This document shows, one piece after another, positions 1-7,770 of a stretch of 64,000 nt of DNA (the stretch's first letter is position 1; the number at the start of each line of letters is the position of its first letter). The notes beneath the pieces were generated by a model. The model was not told the origin of the DNA and did no database searches. It was given only the letters and a program-made list of their open reading frames with translations. The stretch comes from Microbacterium paraoxydans (GTDB taxonomy: Bacteria; Actinomycetota; Actinomycetes; Actinomycetales; Microbacteriaceae): positions 124,001 through 188,000 of the forward strand of contig NZ_JAIVLG010000002.1 in NCBI RefSeq assembly GCF_020524545.1. The letters are read 5' to 3'. A program made the position numbers and the translations under genes.

Positions 1-958
1 CGATGAAGATCGCGGTCAGGAGCAGCATCATCACCACGTTCACGACCTGTCGAGGGTCGCGGCGGAAGTATCGCAGTGTGCGTGCGGCGATCGCACCGGC
101 GGGAGTGGCGGGCAAGACCCGATCGAGGAGCCCGCCGGAGCGCACACGCCCCCCGCCGCTGTTCTGGATCGGAGCGACGAGGCGTGCGGCGAGCAGCCCG
201 CGTGCCGCGAACCAGAGGGCGATGACCGTCGACAGGGCGATGAGGAGGCGGAGCGCGGCGAAGAGGTACTCGCCCTGCGCGATCGATGCGGAGACGCCGA
301 ACACCGCGCCGACGGGCGTCCAGCCGACGACGTCGGAGACGGCGGTGAACGCCCCGCCCACGTCGTTCACCTGGAACAGGGCACCCATGCCGATGTTGAG
401 CAGCAAGCCGGAGGAGGCGACGAGCACCACCCCCAGGATCACGACGAGGTCGCGCGTGCCACGACGGGCCAGCCACCCGGCGAGGACCCCGCTCACCACG
501 CGGGCTCCCAGCACGCACGTGACGACGGCGACGGGCGCGAGGATCAGAGCGCTGAGCAGAGCCGGAAGGCTGATCGACCAGCCGAGGAGCATGAGGAGCA
601 GGGCCGTGGTCGTACCGAGGCCGCCGATGGTCGTCCCACCCGCGACGACCATGCCCGGGAGCAACGCGCCGGCGGTGAGGGGGAGCAGGGCGAACCGCTC
701 CGGGGCGAGCGAGTCATCAGCACTCACCAGGATCGACCCGACCCACCACCCGACGATCAACACGGCGCCGGCGAGGACCATGACCGTGACCGCGGCTTCT
801 GGCGCGGCGAAGCGCAGCGCCACGAGCCCCGCCGTCAGCCCCGCGAGCATGCCCAAGGCGATCATCCCGGTGAGGACCAGTGTCACGATCATCCAGGGAT
901 TGCGCGAGAGCTGGTGGCCCAGCTGCCGCCAGCGCAGGCCTACGAGGAGCGCAACCAC
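1..958 (-). CDS. ABC-2 type transporter permease (3' end beyond window)
   Basis: This frame stays open from a GTG at 958 to the left edge, giving 319 codons with the C-terminus missing. It encodes a very hydrophobic protein with long Leu/Ala/Val/Gly segments separated by short loops, as in ABC-2 exporter membrane subunits. The GTG lies inside the last codons of the upstream ATPase gene, a 19-bp overlap that indicates translational coupling. It is probably the membrane partner of that ATPase. The substrate cannot be read from the sequence. The N-terminus begins VVALLVGLRWRQLGHQL. The exact start is the main uncertainty, because no clear ribosome binding site is visible inside the overlapping gene. 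Confidence 0.75.
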   Translation of the reverse strand, partial: MVALLVGLRWRQLGHQLSRNPWMIVTLVLTGMIALGMLAGLTAGLVALRFAAPEAAVTVMVLAGAVLIVGWWVGSILVSADDSLAPERFALLPLTAGALLPGMVVAGGTTIGGLGTTTALLLMLLGWSISLPALLSALILAPVAVVTCVLGARVVSGVLAGWLARRGTRDLVVILGVVLVASSGLLLNIGMGALFQVNDVGGAFTAVSDVVGWTPVGAVFGVSASIAQGEYLFAALRLLIALSTVIALWFAARGLLAARLVAPIQNSGGGRVRSGGLLDRVLPATPAGAIAARTLRYFRRDPRQVVNVVMMLLLTAIFI

Positions 959-1725
959 GCGAGCGTCTCCGTTCCGAGATCGTGTGCACCCACCAGCGCC
1001 AGGAACCGCTGCTGAAGCGTGAGGCCGGCGCGCACCTCGTCCAGCGTGCCGTGCGCGAGCAGACGGCCCTCCGCGACGATGGCGACCCGGTCGCACATCG
1101 ACTCGACGAGCTCCATGACGTGGCTGGAGAGCACCACCGTGCCGCCGCCGTCGACGAACGCCCGCAGGATCTGACGGATCGTCTCGCCGGATACGGGGTC
1201 GACGGCCTCGAGGGGCTCGTCGAGGATCAGGAGGCGCGGCGCATGGATCAGGGCGCAGGCCAGGCCGATCTTCTTGCGCATGCCCGCCGAGTAGTCCACG
1301 ACGAGCCGATCGCGCGCGTCGGTGAGGCCGAGGGCGGCGAGGAGCTCTTCGGTGCGCGAGGCGACCTCGGCTTCCGCCATGCCCCGCAGCAGCCCGGTGT
1401 AGCGCAGCAGCTCCGCACCCGAGAGCCGGTCGAGCATGCGGATGCCGTCAGGGAGCACACCCATGCGTGCCTTGGCTTCGGCGGGGTTCTGCCACACGTC
1501 CGCGCCGAGGACCCACGCGTTCCCGGCGTCCGGACGCAGCAGTCCGGTCGCCATGGCGAGGGTCGTGGTCTTGCCTGCGCCGTTCGGGCCGAGCAGTCCG
1601 AGCATCGATCCGGCGGGCACGTCGAGGGAGAGGTTGTCGACGGCGACCTTCGGCCCGAACTGCTTGTGAAGCCCGCGGAGGGCGAGGACGGGCGGGGCCG
1701 TGGTGTGGTCGGTCATGCGTTCCAT
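940..1725 (-). CDS. ABC transporter ATP-binding protein
   Basis: This 261-residue protein is a single nucleotide-binding domain of the exporter type. It has a Walker A GPNGAGKTT at about residues 46-54, a degenerate signature YSAGM, and a Walker B LLILDEP followed by the D-loop region. It presumably hydrolyses ATP at the inner face of the membrane to drive the permease encoded directly downstream, whose start overlaps its last codons. A second in-frame ATG three codons later (MTDHTT, at 1716) is an equally possible start. ABC-2 exporters of this form move drugs, lipids or peptides; nothing here identifies the cargo. Confidence 0.88.
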   Translation of the reverse strand: MERMTDHTTAPPVLALRGLHKQFGPKVAVDNLSLDVPAGSMLGLLGPNGAGKTTTLAMATGLLRPDAGNAWVLGADVWQNPAEAKARMGVLPDGIRMLDRLSGAELLRYTGLLRGMAEAEVASRTEELLAALGLTDARDRLVVDYSAGMRKKIGLACALIHAPRLLILDEPLEAVDPVSGETIRQILRAFVDGGGTVVLSSHVMELVESMCDRVAIVAEGRLLAHGTLDEVRAGLTLQQRFLALVGAHDLGTETLAWLRSS

Positions 1726-1794
1726 CCCACCACGGTCGGGCCGTCTGCGCGTCCGCCGTGAGGGGGAGTCTTGTAGCCGGGGCGTACCCCGTGA

Positions 1795-2466
1795 TCAGCG
1801 GTCGAGTCCGGCGAACCGCTCGATGTCGCTGTTGGTGCCCGACACGATGATGAGGTCGTGGTTGGTGACGATCGTGTTCGCCTCGGCGTAGCGGAACGGC
1901 TTGCCGGGGCTCTTCACCCCGACGACGGTGACCTTGTACTTCGAACGGACGCCCGACTCGTTCAGGCCGACGCCGCGGATGAACTTCGGGGGGTACATCT
2001 TGGCGAGCACGAAGTCGTCATCGAAGCGGATGAAGTCGAGCATCCGTCCGCTCACCAGGTGCGCCACGCGCTCGCCGGCCTCGCGTTCCGGATAGATGAC
2101 GTGGTTCGCGCCGACCCGGGCCAGGATCTTGCCGTGGGACTGGGACACGGCCTTCGCCCAGATCTGGGGCACCTTGAGGTCGACGAGGTTGGCGGTGATC
2201 AGCACGGACGCCTCGATCGACGAGCCCACGGCGACGACAGCGACCTGGAAGTCCTGCGCGCCGATCTGGCGGAGGGCATCGATGTTCTTCGCGTCGGCCT
2301 GCACGGTGTGGGTCACCCTGTCGGACCACTTCTGCACGAGCTCGAGGTTGTCGTCGATCGCGAGCACCTCGCGGTCGAGACGGTCGAGCTCGCCGGCGCA
2401 GGCAGCGCCGAAGCGGCCGAGACCGATGACGAGGACGGGAGCGTCGCCCCGGAGGACTTCAACCAA
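1795..2466 (-). CDS. TrkA family potassium uptake regulatory subunit (RCK/KtrA-like)
   Basis: This 223-residue cytoplasmic protein has an N-terminal Rossmann TrkA-N domain, with GLGRFG near residue 16 and the acidic end of the second strand (AIDDN), followed by a TrkA-C domain from about residue 140. Such single-RCK proteins bind NAD(H) or ATP/ADP and gate a TrkH/KtrB channel, which is the gene immediately upstream. The start is a TTG that overlaps the end of that gene by 8 bp; AAAGG lies 7 nt before it. No other start keeps the Rossmann glycines. The overlap suggests equal, coupled production of both subunits. Confidence 0.9.
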   Translation of the reverse strand: MVEVLRGDAPVLVIGLGRFGAACAGELDRLDREVLAIDDNLELVQKWSDRVTHTVQADAKNIDALRQIGAQDFQVAVVAVGSSIEASVLITANLVDLKVPQIWAKAVSQSHGKILARVGANHVIYPEREAGERVAHLVSGRMLDFIRFDDDFVLAKMYPPKFIRGVGLNESGVRSKYKVTVVGVKSPGKPFRYAEANTIVTNHDLIIVSGTNSDIERFAGLDR

Positions 2467-3889
2467 CGATCGGCCTTTCCACGGGCAGTGAGTAGTACTG
2501 CGTTCGCGATGTCGCGGCGACCGCCGCGGCGAGAGTCACTGTACCAACGCGCCCCATGAAGATGGTCGCGGCCATGACGTAGGAGGCCGAATCGGGCAGA
2601 TCCGCGGTGAGCCCTGTGGACAGCCCGACGGTGCCGAACGCCGAGATCACATCGAACAGGACGCGGCTGATGTCCTCTTTGGTGAGCTGGGCGATCACGA
2701 TGGTCGACAGCGCGACGATGGTCGCACCCCATGCGACGACGCTGAGGGCCACGCGCTGCACGTCGCTCGGGATGCGCCGTCCGAACGCCTCGACGGACTG
2801 GCGGCCCTTCGCCTCCGACCACACGGCGATCGCGAGGACGGCCAGGGTGGTGACCTTGATCCCGCCTGCCGTCGATGCCGAGCCTCCGCCCACGAACATC
2901 AGCATGCTCGCCGCGAGCAGGGAAGAGCCGTTCAGATCGTCCATCTCGATAACGCTGAAGCCCCCCGATCTCGTCATCGCCGAGAGGAAGAACGCCTGGA
3001 ACGTCGTGTCCGCGGCATCCATCGATCCGAACGTCTTCGGGTTGTCGAACTCCAGGACGATGAACACGGCGGCGGCCAGGAAGAACAAGAGGACCGTGGT
3101 GACGAGAGTGAGCTTCGTGTGCAGCGACCAGCGCTTGACATGCCAGACGTGTTTGGCCAGCGAGTAGATGACGGGAAAGCCGATGCTGCCGAGGAACACG
3201 CCCACCATGAGCAGGGAGAGCACGAGGTAGTCGTCGGCGAACACGGCGACGCCGCCGTCATTCGGTGCGAACCCGGTGTTGGTGAAGGCCATGGCTGCGA
3301 AGTACGGGGCCTCCCAGAGCGCGGCGATCGGGTTGACCTCCGCCATCACGAGGGCCGGGTAGAGGAGGAGGGCGAGCGTGGCCTCGATGATGAGGGCGGA
3401 CACGGCGACGGTCGTCAGCAGCTGACCGACCTCGCCCAGACGCACCGTCTGGCTCTCGTTGACCACGCCCCCGTGTGCACGCAGTGGGTTCGTGTCGCCG
3501 GCCGCCATCAATTTGGCCCGCAGTCCCAGACGCTTGGAGATGAGCATGCCCATGAGGGAGGCGAGGGTGAGCACGCCGAGCGCCCCGATGTTCACACCGA
3601 GGAAGACCACGACGTGCCCGAACGGCGACCAGTGGTTCGCCATGTCCACCGTCGAGAGGCCGGTCACGCAGATCGTGGACATCGCGGTGAAGAGCGCGTC
3701 GCTCAGCGGTGTGACCGTGCCGGTGGCGGACGCGATCGGCAGTGAGAGCAGCACCGTGAACACGAGGATCAAGAGCGCGAAGACGACGATCGCGAAACGA
3801 GAGGGCGAGGAGGTGACGATCTGCTTCGCCCGCCCGGCGACGCCGGACAGGCCCTGCCCCGGGGACGACGCCGAAACGATGCCCGACAT
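2459..3889 (-). CDS. TrkH/KtrB family potassium transporter membrane subunit
   Basis: This integral membrane protein of about 476 residues has the repeated membrane-pore-membrane layout of the TrkH/KtrB family. The last repeat contains a glycine-rich segment (FVGGGSASTAGGIK) typical of these potassium channels. It should form the K+ (or Na+) path across the membrane, with the TrkA protein downstream as its gate. The ATG at 3889 is preferred because GAGGGGG lies 5 nt before it. An in-frame ATG at 3961 with GGAG upstream would add 24 hydrophilic residues. It is divergent from the arsR-type gene, about 106 bp away. Confidence 0.9.
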   Translation of the reverse strand: MSGIVSASSPGQGLSGVAGRAKQIVTSSPSRFAIVVFALLILVFTVLLSLPIASATGTVTPLSDALFTAMSTICVTGLSTVDMANHWSPFGHVVVFLGVNIGALGVLTLASLMGMLISKRLGLRAKLMAAGDTNPLRAHGGVVNESQTVRLGEVGQLLTTVAVSALIIEATLALLLYPALVMAEVNPIAALWEAPYFAAMAFTNTGFAPNDGGVAVFADDYLVLSLLMVGVFLGSIGFPVIYSLAKHVWHVKRWSLHTKLTLVTTVLLFFLAAAVFIVLEFDNPKTFGSMDAADTTFQAFFLSAMTRSGGFSVIEMDDLNGSSLLAASMLMFVGGGSASTAGGIKVTTLAVLAIAVWSEAKGRQSVEAFGRRIPSDVQRVALSVVAWGATIVALSTIVIAQLTKEDISRVLFDVISAFGTVGLSTGLTADLPDSASYVMAATIFMGRVGTVTLAAAVAATSRTQYYSLPVERPIVG

Positions 3890-3983
3890 CGCAGCCCCCT
3901 CATCTTCTCTCTCGGACGTGCCCTGCGGTCGCACGGCTCCGGTCGGCCGAGCCTCCGTCATGGTACTCCGGTCCGGAGCCGAC

Positions 3984-3989
3984 TACCCT
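3984..3989 (+). promoter_or_regulatory. -10 box of a leaderless promoter (ArsR-type gene)
   Basis: TACCCT ends 6 nt before the ATG at 3996. No Shine-Dalgarno precedes that ATG, so transcription probably starts at or next to the A of the start codon. No convincing -35 hexamer is visible. Confidence 0.5.
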
Positions 3990-3995
3990 GATCAC

Positions 3996-4412
3996 ATGAC
4001 GGACATCTTCGACGTGATCGCAGACGGTACGAGGCGCGACATCCTCCAGCTCCTGCTGCGACACATGTCCGAAGGGGAGACCGGCACGAGCGTCAGCCAG
4101 ATCGTCGCAGATCTCGGCATCAGCCAGCCCACCGTGTCGAAGCACCTCAAGGTGCTCCGCGATGCCGAACTGGTGTCCGTGCGCGAAGACGGACAGCGTC
4201 GTTTCTACAGCCTCGCGGTCAAGCCGCTCGAAGTCGTCGACGACTGGCTCGTTCCGTTCCTGGTCGACGCCTACGGTGACGCGGCCCCGGACATCGACTA
4301 CCCCGCCGGTCCGCTTCCCGACGGTGCTGCGCACGCCGCCGAGGTCGTCGGGCGCGCGGCGGCATCGGCGAAGCACGCCGTCACGACGGCGTTCAAGCGG
4401 CTCGGCGGTTGA
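3996..4412 (+). CDS. ArsR family winged-helix transcriptional regulator
   Basis: This 138-residue protein opens with MTDIFDVIADGTRRDILQLL and has a recognition helix in the segment ISQPTVSKHLKVLRDAELV, then a wing (EDGQRRFYSL). That is the ArsR/SmtB fold. It lacks the metal-binding ELCVCDL motif, so it is more likely a general HTH_20-type regulator than an arsenic sensor. The C-terminal 50 residues are Ala-rich and resemble the extended tails seen in actinobacterial homologues. It is divergent from the potassium transporter, which could be a target, though no operator palindrome was recognised between them. The start at 3996 fits the leaderless -10 box. Confidence 0.85.
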   Translation: MTDIFDVIADGTRRDILQLLLRHMSEGETGTSVSQIVADLGISQPTVSKHLKVLRDAELVSVREDGQRRFYSLAVKPLEVVDDWLVPFLVDAYGDAAPDIDYPAGPLPDGAAHAAEVVGRAAASAKHAVTTAFKRLGG

Positions 4413-4525
4413 GCCCCTTCGACGGGTTGCCGGTCGGGTGCGGCCGACTCGACGGCGCGGTCGTGAGGGATGACTCCCCGTCGCGCGGCGCCGCTGGGAG
4501 TCGTGGGGCGTAGCCCGGAAACGCC

Positions 4526-4564
4526 TCGCCCCTGACGGCCGGGGGGGCATGTCGTCAGGGGCGA
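4526..4564 (+). terminator. 12-bp perfect hairpin downstream of the ArsR-type gene
   Basis: The arms TCGCCCCTGACG (4526-4537) and CGTCAGGGGCGA (4553-4564) are perfectly complementary around a 15-nt loop rich in G. No T-run follows, so if it terminates transcription it does so in the U-less manner reported for actinobacteria. It lies 114 bp after the stop codon of the ArsR-type gene. Confidence 0.45.
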
Positions 4565-4759
4565 TCCGCGGATCCCCAGATCCGCGGGGACTCGGCGGTG
4601 CCGGCACGAGTCCTGCCCTGACAGTGGCAGTCCCTGCTGAGCGAACGGCGAGCGACGCCTATGCCTCAGCTGGACGATCGCAGCGGAGATCCCTCGTCGG
4701 TACCGGCCTCCGTGCGCCCGAACAGCTCGGGAGCGCCCTGATCACATGCGCCACACGGG

Positions 4760-4789
4760 TTTACAGGTGTCCCAGCTACCCCATAGAGT
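4760..4789 (+). promoter_or_regulatory. Promoter of the HTH/bS22 genes
   Basis: A -35 TTTACA (4760-4765) and a -10 TAGAGT (4784-4789) are separated by 18 bp. The predicted start of transcription is about 20 nt before the ATG at 4817. Confidence 0.55.
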
Positions 4790-4816
4790 GTGCACATCGA
4801 GAAAGGGGTACGTGGG

Positions 4817-5008
4817 ATGCCCGAGGTTCCAGATGTCCGATTCCTCACGGTGGCCGAGGTCGCCGAAATCATGCGCGTGTCCAAGATGACCGTGTATCGG
4901 CTGGTGCACGCCGGGGAACTGCCAGCCGTCCGCTTCGGGCGGAGCTACCGCGTACCGGAATCGGCCGTGGCCGACGCCCTGCAGCGGCCCATCGCCGACG
5001 TCGGGTGA
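4817..5008 (+). CDS. Helix-turn-helix (excisionase/BldC-type) DNA-binding protein
   Basis: This 63-residue protein is almost entirely one MerR/excisionase-type winged HTH: FLTVAEVAEIMRVSKMTVYR, then LVHAGELPAVRFGRSYRV. It resembles the actinobacterial Rv0500A-type proteins and, more distantly, BldC. The ATG at 4817 is chosen because GAAAGGGG lies 8 nt upstream; an in-frame start at 4790 would overlap the promoter. It precedes the bS22 gene, the same order as Rv0500A-Rv0500B in Mycobacterium tuberculosis as I recall it. Its target genes are unknown. It binds DNA by family analogy only. Confidence 0.87.
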   Translation: MPEVPDVRFLTVAEVAEIMRVSKMTVYRLVHAGELPAVRFGRSYRVPESAVADALQRPIADVG

Positions 5009-5083
5009 GTCGGTTCGAGGCCGCACGGCGCACGCCGTCGGGTTTGCTAGACTGATCCGAGGCATTTTTCCGTGCCCGTACCC

Positions 5084-5107
5084 GGGTGTCCGATTTCGGG
5101 GACACCC
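5084..5107 (+). promoter_or_regulatory. 5' leader hairpin before the bS22 gene
   Basis: GGGTGTCC (5084-5091) pairs with GGACACCC (5100-5107) around an 8-nt loop. It ends 24 nt before the GTG start of the bS22 gene, and a possible -10 TAGACT lies upstream at 5047-5052. It could set mRNA stability or translation of the small ribosomal protein. Confidence 0.4.
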
Positions 5108-5131
5108 AGCCCCTGACTTAGTGAGGTTTCC

Positions 5132-5230
5132 GTGGGTTCTGTCATCAAGAAGCGCCGCAAGCGCATGGCGAAGAAGAAGCACCGCAAGCTGCTTCGCAAG
5201 ACTCGCCACCAGCGTCGCAACAAGAAGTAA
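5132..5230 (+). CDS. Small ribosomal subunit protein bS22 (AURKAIP1/COX24 domain)
   Basis: A GTG-initiated frame of 32 codons encodes VGSVIKKRRKRMAKKKHR and then a further 14 basic residues (LLRKTRHQRRNKK region). It is almost entirely Lys/Arg. This matches the actinobacterial small-subunit protein bS22, seen in mycobacterial ribosome structures and related to the mitochondrial AURKAIP1/COX24 domain. GTGAGG lies 5 nt before the start. A strong intrinsic terminator follows 14 bp after the stop. Genes this short are often missed by gene callers. Assignment rests on the very distinctive IKKRRKRMxKKKHRKLL pattern. Confidence 0.92.
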   Translation: MGSVIKKRRKRMAKKKHRKLLRKTRHQRRNKK

Positions 5231-5243
5231 GCGACCAGACACG

Positions 5244-5272
5244 AGCGCCTGTCTTCGGACGGGCGCTTTGTG
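5244..5272 (+). terminator. Intrinsic terminator after the bS22 gene
   Basis: A 10-bp stem, AGCGCCTGTC with GACGGGCGCT (one T-G pair), closes on a UUCG tetraloop and is followed by TTGTGT. This is the best classical terminator in the window. Confidence 0.8.
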
Positions 5273-5308
5273 TCTCCGTCCACGGATCCGAACCGCCGAG
5301 AGGAAGTC

Positions 5309-5611
5309 ATGAAGTCGATCACCGTCACCGAACTCGCCGAGCGATCCGGTGTCCCGCTCATCGATGTCCGGGAGGTCGACGAGTTCGCCGCGGGCCACGT
5401 GCCCGGCGCTGTCAACATCCCCATGTCCGAGATCGGCAATCGGCTCGAAGAACTCCCCGCCGAGGCGTTCGATGTCATCTGCCAGGCGGGCGGCCGTTCG
5501 GCACGCGTCGTCGAGGCGCTCGAGTCCCGCGGTTACGACGTGACGAACGTCGAGGGCGGCACCGGTGAGTGGATCTCGCAGGGTCGCGCGGTCGAGGTGC
5601 CGTCGGCGTGA
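5309..5611 (+). CDS. Rhodanese-like domain protein (single domain)
   Basis: This 100-residue protein contains one rhodanese fold: LIDVREVDEFAAGHVPGAVNIP near the N-terminus and the catalytic loop CQAGGRSAR with Cys58 as the persulfide-carrying residue. It probably transfers sulfane sulfur in the cytoplasm. The ATG at 5309 is preferred over an in-frame upstream start because GAGAGGAAG sits just before it. The next gene starts inside its stop codon (GTGA overlap), so the rhodanese, glutaredoxin-like and Dabb genes form a tightly coupled trio, perhaps concerned with thiol or sulfur chemistry. Confidence 0.9.
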   Translation: MKSITVTELAERSGVPLIDVREVDEFAAGHVPGAVNIPMSEIGNRLEELPAEAFDVICQAGGRSARVVEALESRGYDVTNVEGGTGEWISQGRAVEVPSA

Positions 5612-5904
5612 CCACGCTGACGCTCATCCGCAAGCCCGACTGTCATCTGTGCGAGGTGGCGTCTGACGTGATCGACGCCGTCGTCGCCGAACTGCCTGAT
5701 GCCGCGGCGGAACAGATCGAGATCGTCGAGGCATCGATCCAGGACGACCCCGCCCTCTACGAGCTGTGGTGGGAGAAGATCCCGGTCGTGCTGATCGACG
5801 GTGAGCTGCACGCGCACTGGCGTGTGACGCCGGACCGTCTGCGCGACGCGCTGGAGACGGCTGTCCGCAGCGATGCGAAGTTCGAGTCGGAGGAAGCCCT
5901 GTGA
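5608..5904 (+). CDS. Glutaredoxin family (DUF836-like) thiol protein
   Basis: This 98-residue protein has a thioredoxin-like fold with the redox motif PDCHLC (Cys12, Cys15) after the first strand, and the cis-proline segment IPVVLIDGE near residue 65. That is the pattern of small glutaredoxin-like/DUF836 proteins. The GTG at 5608 overlaps the stop of the rhodanese gene. Its own stop overlaps the start of the next gene. It probably reduces disulfides or persulfides, possibly those formed on the rhodanese; this link is inferred from context only. Confidence 0.85.
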   Translation: MTTLTLIRKPDCHLCEVASDVIDAVVAELPDAAAEQIEIVEASIQDDPALYELWWEKIPVVLIDGELHAHWRVTPDRLRDALETAVRSDAKFESEEAL

Positions 5905-6203
5905 CCATCCGCCATGTCGTGACGTGGAAGCTCGCCGCGGAAGACGCCTCCGTGCGCCGGGAGCAGGCGGCTGAGGTCGCTCGTCGCCTCAATGCGCTCG
6001 ACGGCGTGGTGCCGCAGCTGCTGTCGATCTCCGCCGGCGCCAACGTGGCCTACCCGGAGGTGAACTGGGACGTGACACTCGTCGCCGATTTCGCGACGGT
6101 CGAGGCGATCGACGAATACCAGGTGCACCCCGCGCACGAAGAGGTCGCGGTCTACATCCGCTCCGTCGTCGCCTCGCGCGTCGCTGTCGACTTCGAGGTC
6201 TGA
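5901..6203 (+). CDS. Dabb (stress-responsive alpha/beta barrel) domain protein
   Basis: This 100-residue protein begins MTIRHVVTWKL and contains the pattern VNWDVTLVADFATVEAIDEYQVHPAHEEV, characteristic of dimeric alpha/beta-barrel (Dabb) proteins. Members range from stress proteins to polyketide cyclases. Here there is no biosynthetic context, so the substrate is unknown. The GTG start overlaps the stop of the preceding gene (GTGA). No clear terminator follows. Confidence 0.85.
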   Translation: MTIRHVVTWKLAAEDASVRREQAAEVARRLNALDGVVPQLLSISAGANVAYPEVNWDVTLVADFATVEAIDEYQVHPAHEEVAVYIRSVVASRVAVDFEV

Positions 6204-6281
6204 GACCGCGTCGACTGCTTGCAGATGTACGTGGTTTCCACATTGCTGAGCCAGATTCTAGCGTGGGTGCGCTCCGCTCGA

Positions 6282-6287
6282 TACAGT
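6282..6287 (+). promoter_or_regulatory. -10 box of the small secreted protein gene
   Basis: TACAGT lies about 53 nt upstream of the ATG at 6341. Transcription would begin near 6294, giving a 46-nt leader that includes a small CCGCT/AGCGG hairpin and the ribosome binding site. Confidence 0.4.
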
Positions 6288-6340
6288 CGTCGCCATGAGC
6301 CGCTCAGCGGAGAGCGGCAGTGACGAAAGGAACCCTTCGG

Positions 6341-6697
6341 ATGCGGAAATGGAAGGCAATGCTCGGGGCAGCGGCAATTGTTGCGCTCGTAGTGGGAGCT
6401 TCGACCCCTGCACAAGCAGCGGGCTCGGTAGGAACTTACTGTGGAACCTCAGCGACGACGTGCGTACTCACTATCAAGACGCATACGAGTTCTGGCAGCG
6501 TGACCATCAACTGGAACAACAGCAACGCCACCTCGACGCTGAAAGTCACGCTTTTCGGGCCGTACAACTATCAGTGCACTCTCGAGGGCGCAGGTTCATC
6601 AAAGTCGAAAGTCTGCCCGAGCGTGCCGGGTGGCGACATGAAGCTCACCGTGTACAAGCCCTTGAACAAGTACGCGTACTACGGCGCTGCTTGGTAA
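6341..6697 (+). CDS. Small secreted protein of unknown function
   Basis: This 118-residue protein has a clear Sec signal peptide: basic MRKWK, a hydrophobic core and a likely cleavage after AQA (about residue 26). The mature part is about 90 residues, rich in Ser/Thr/Tyr, with four cysteines that could form two disulfides. AAAGGA lies upstream at about 10 nt. I do not recognise the family. Third codon positions are visibly less G/C-rich than in neighbouring genes, which suggests recent acquisition or fast evolution. It stands alone between the Dabb gene and the amino-acid transporter, each on its own promoter. Confidence 0.72.
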   Translation: MRKWKAMLGAAAIVALVVGASTPAQAAGSVGTYCGTSATTCVLTIKTHTSSGSVTINWNNSNATSTLKVTLFGPYNYQCTLEGAGSSKSKVCPSVPGGDMKLTVYKPLNKYAYYGAAW

Positions 6698-6923
6698 GAG
6701 GCTCGGTCAAAGACAGTGGCTGCCGCCCGGGTGGCAAGGGTTCAGAGATGCCCCTGTCGCCGGGGGCGCACGGATCCCGGTCGTTGGGAGCACGCCAACG
6801 CACCGCAATGCAAACGTGATACACGGCGATGCCGATGTCATTGGTCACGCGACGATCCGCATGTTTAGATGTTCTCCTACCGTCACCGGGCGTCCTCTTC
6901 GCCCTCGACTCACAGGAGCCGAC

Positions 6924-7736
6924 ATGCCTCGTCGTAACCTCATCGCCGGACTCGCCCTCGTGGCCACCGCCACCTTCGCTCTCGCCGGTTGCGCCACCGG
7001 ATCGTCCGACGCCGGAGGCGGCGACACTCCGGCAGCGGGTGACGACTATGGCTTGATCGAGGCGGGCACGCTCACCGTCTGCTCCGACATCCCGTACAAG
7101 CCCTTCGAGTTCGAGGATGAGAACGGGGAGTACACCGGCTTCGACATCGATCTGCTCACCGCGATCGCGGAGAAGCTGGACCTGAAGATCTCCGTGCAGG
7201 ATGTCGGCTTCGATGCGTTGCAGTCAGGCACGCTGCTCGCCGCCGGCAACTGCGACGTCGGCGCTTCGGCGATGACGATCACCGAAGAGCGTCAGGCGAA
7301 CATCGACTTCTCCGACCCCTATTACGACTCGCTGCAGTCGTTGCTGGTGCGCACCGACTCGGGCATCACGTCGATCGACGACCTCGACGGCAAGAACGTG
7401 GGTGTGCAGCAGGGCACCACGGGCGAGGCCTACGCCGGTGAGAACGCGCCGGGCGCGCAGCTCGTGCAGTACCCGTCCGATGGCGAGCTGTGGCCGGCGA
7501 TGCAGGCCGGTCAGATCGACGCGATCCTGCAGGACCAGCCGGTGAACATCGAGCACGAGAAGGCCGACTCCGCGTACAAGATCGTCGAGACCTACGAGAC
7601 CGACGAGTCGTACGGCTTCGCCTTCGCCAAGGGTGAGAAGGACGCGCTGCTCGAGGCCGTCAACGGAGCGCTGCTGGATCTGCGTGACAGCGGGGAGTAT
7701 CAGACGATCTACGACGAGTACTTCTCCGCGAAGTAA
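6924..7736 (+). CDS. Amino-acid ABC transporter substrate-binding lipoprotein
   Basis: This 270-residue protein has a lipoprotein signal ending in LAGC (Cys about residue 20) and a family 3 binding fold: YKPFEFEDENGEYTGFDIDL, then GTLLAAGNCDVGASAMTITEER and FSDPYYDSLQSLLV. These are the hallmark segments of polar amino-acid binding proteins. It captures an amino acid outside the membrane for the permease and ATPase encoded next. The start follows CAGGAG by 6 nt. A poor promoter (TTGGTC, 18 bp, TTAGAT) can be drawn at 6841-6870. Confidence 0.93.
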   Translation: MPRRNLIAGLALVATATFALAGCATGSSDAGGGDTPAAGDDYGLIEAGTLTVCSDIPYKPFEFEDENGEYTGFDIDLLTAIAEKLDLKISVQDVGFDALQSGTLLAAGNCDVGASAMTITEERQANIDFSDPYYDSLQSLLVRTDSGITSIDDLDGKNVGVQQGTTGEAYAGENAPGAQLVQYPSDGELWPAMQAGQIDAILQDQPVNIEHEKADSAYKIVETYETDESYGFAFAKGEKDALLEAVNGALLDLRDSGEYQTIYDEYFSAK

Positions 7737-7770
7737 TCGGCGGCGTCAGTAGATCGGGAGGTCCTTGACG

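Larger units (their letters stand above)
4413..4816. other. 404-bp gene-free stretch
   Basis: No coding frame with actinobacterial codon bias and no tRNA-like fold was found here. The stretch holds a 12-bp perfect hairpin (4526-4564), a GATCCGCGG direct repeat just after it, and the promoter of the next gene near its right end. Confidence 0.6.

Noticed and set aside
3..1022. 339-codon plus-strand frame at the left edge
   Set aside because: It lies antisense to the ABC permease, whose minus-strand frame has clear membrane helices. The plus frame is Arg/Thr/Pro-rich noise.
4413..4816. tRNA or other RNA gene in the 404-bp gap
   Set aside because: No cloverleaf with a T-arm (GTTCGA-type) and acceptor pairing could be built. 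The stable hairpin at 4526 is a simple stem.
6295..6819. 174-codon frame whose ATG sits at the predicted transcription start before the small secreted protein
   Set aside because: It overlaps the signal-peptide gene in another frame, has no domain and poor codon pattern. The position of its ATG fits a leader region as well. The frame at 6341 is far more protein-like.
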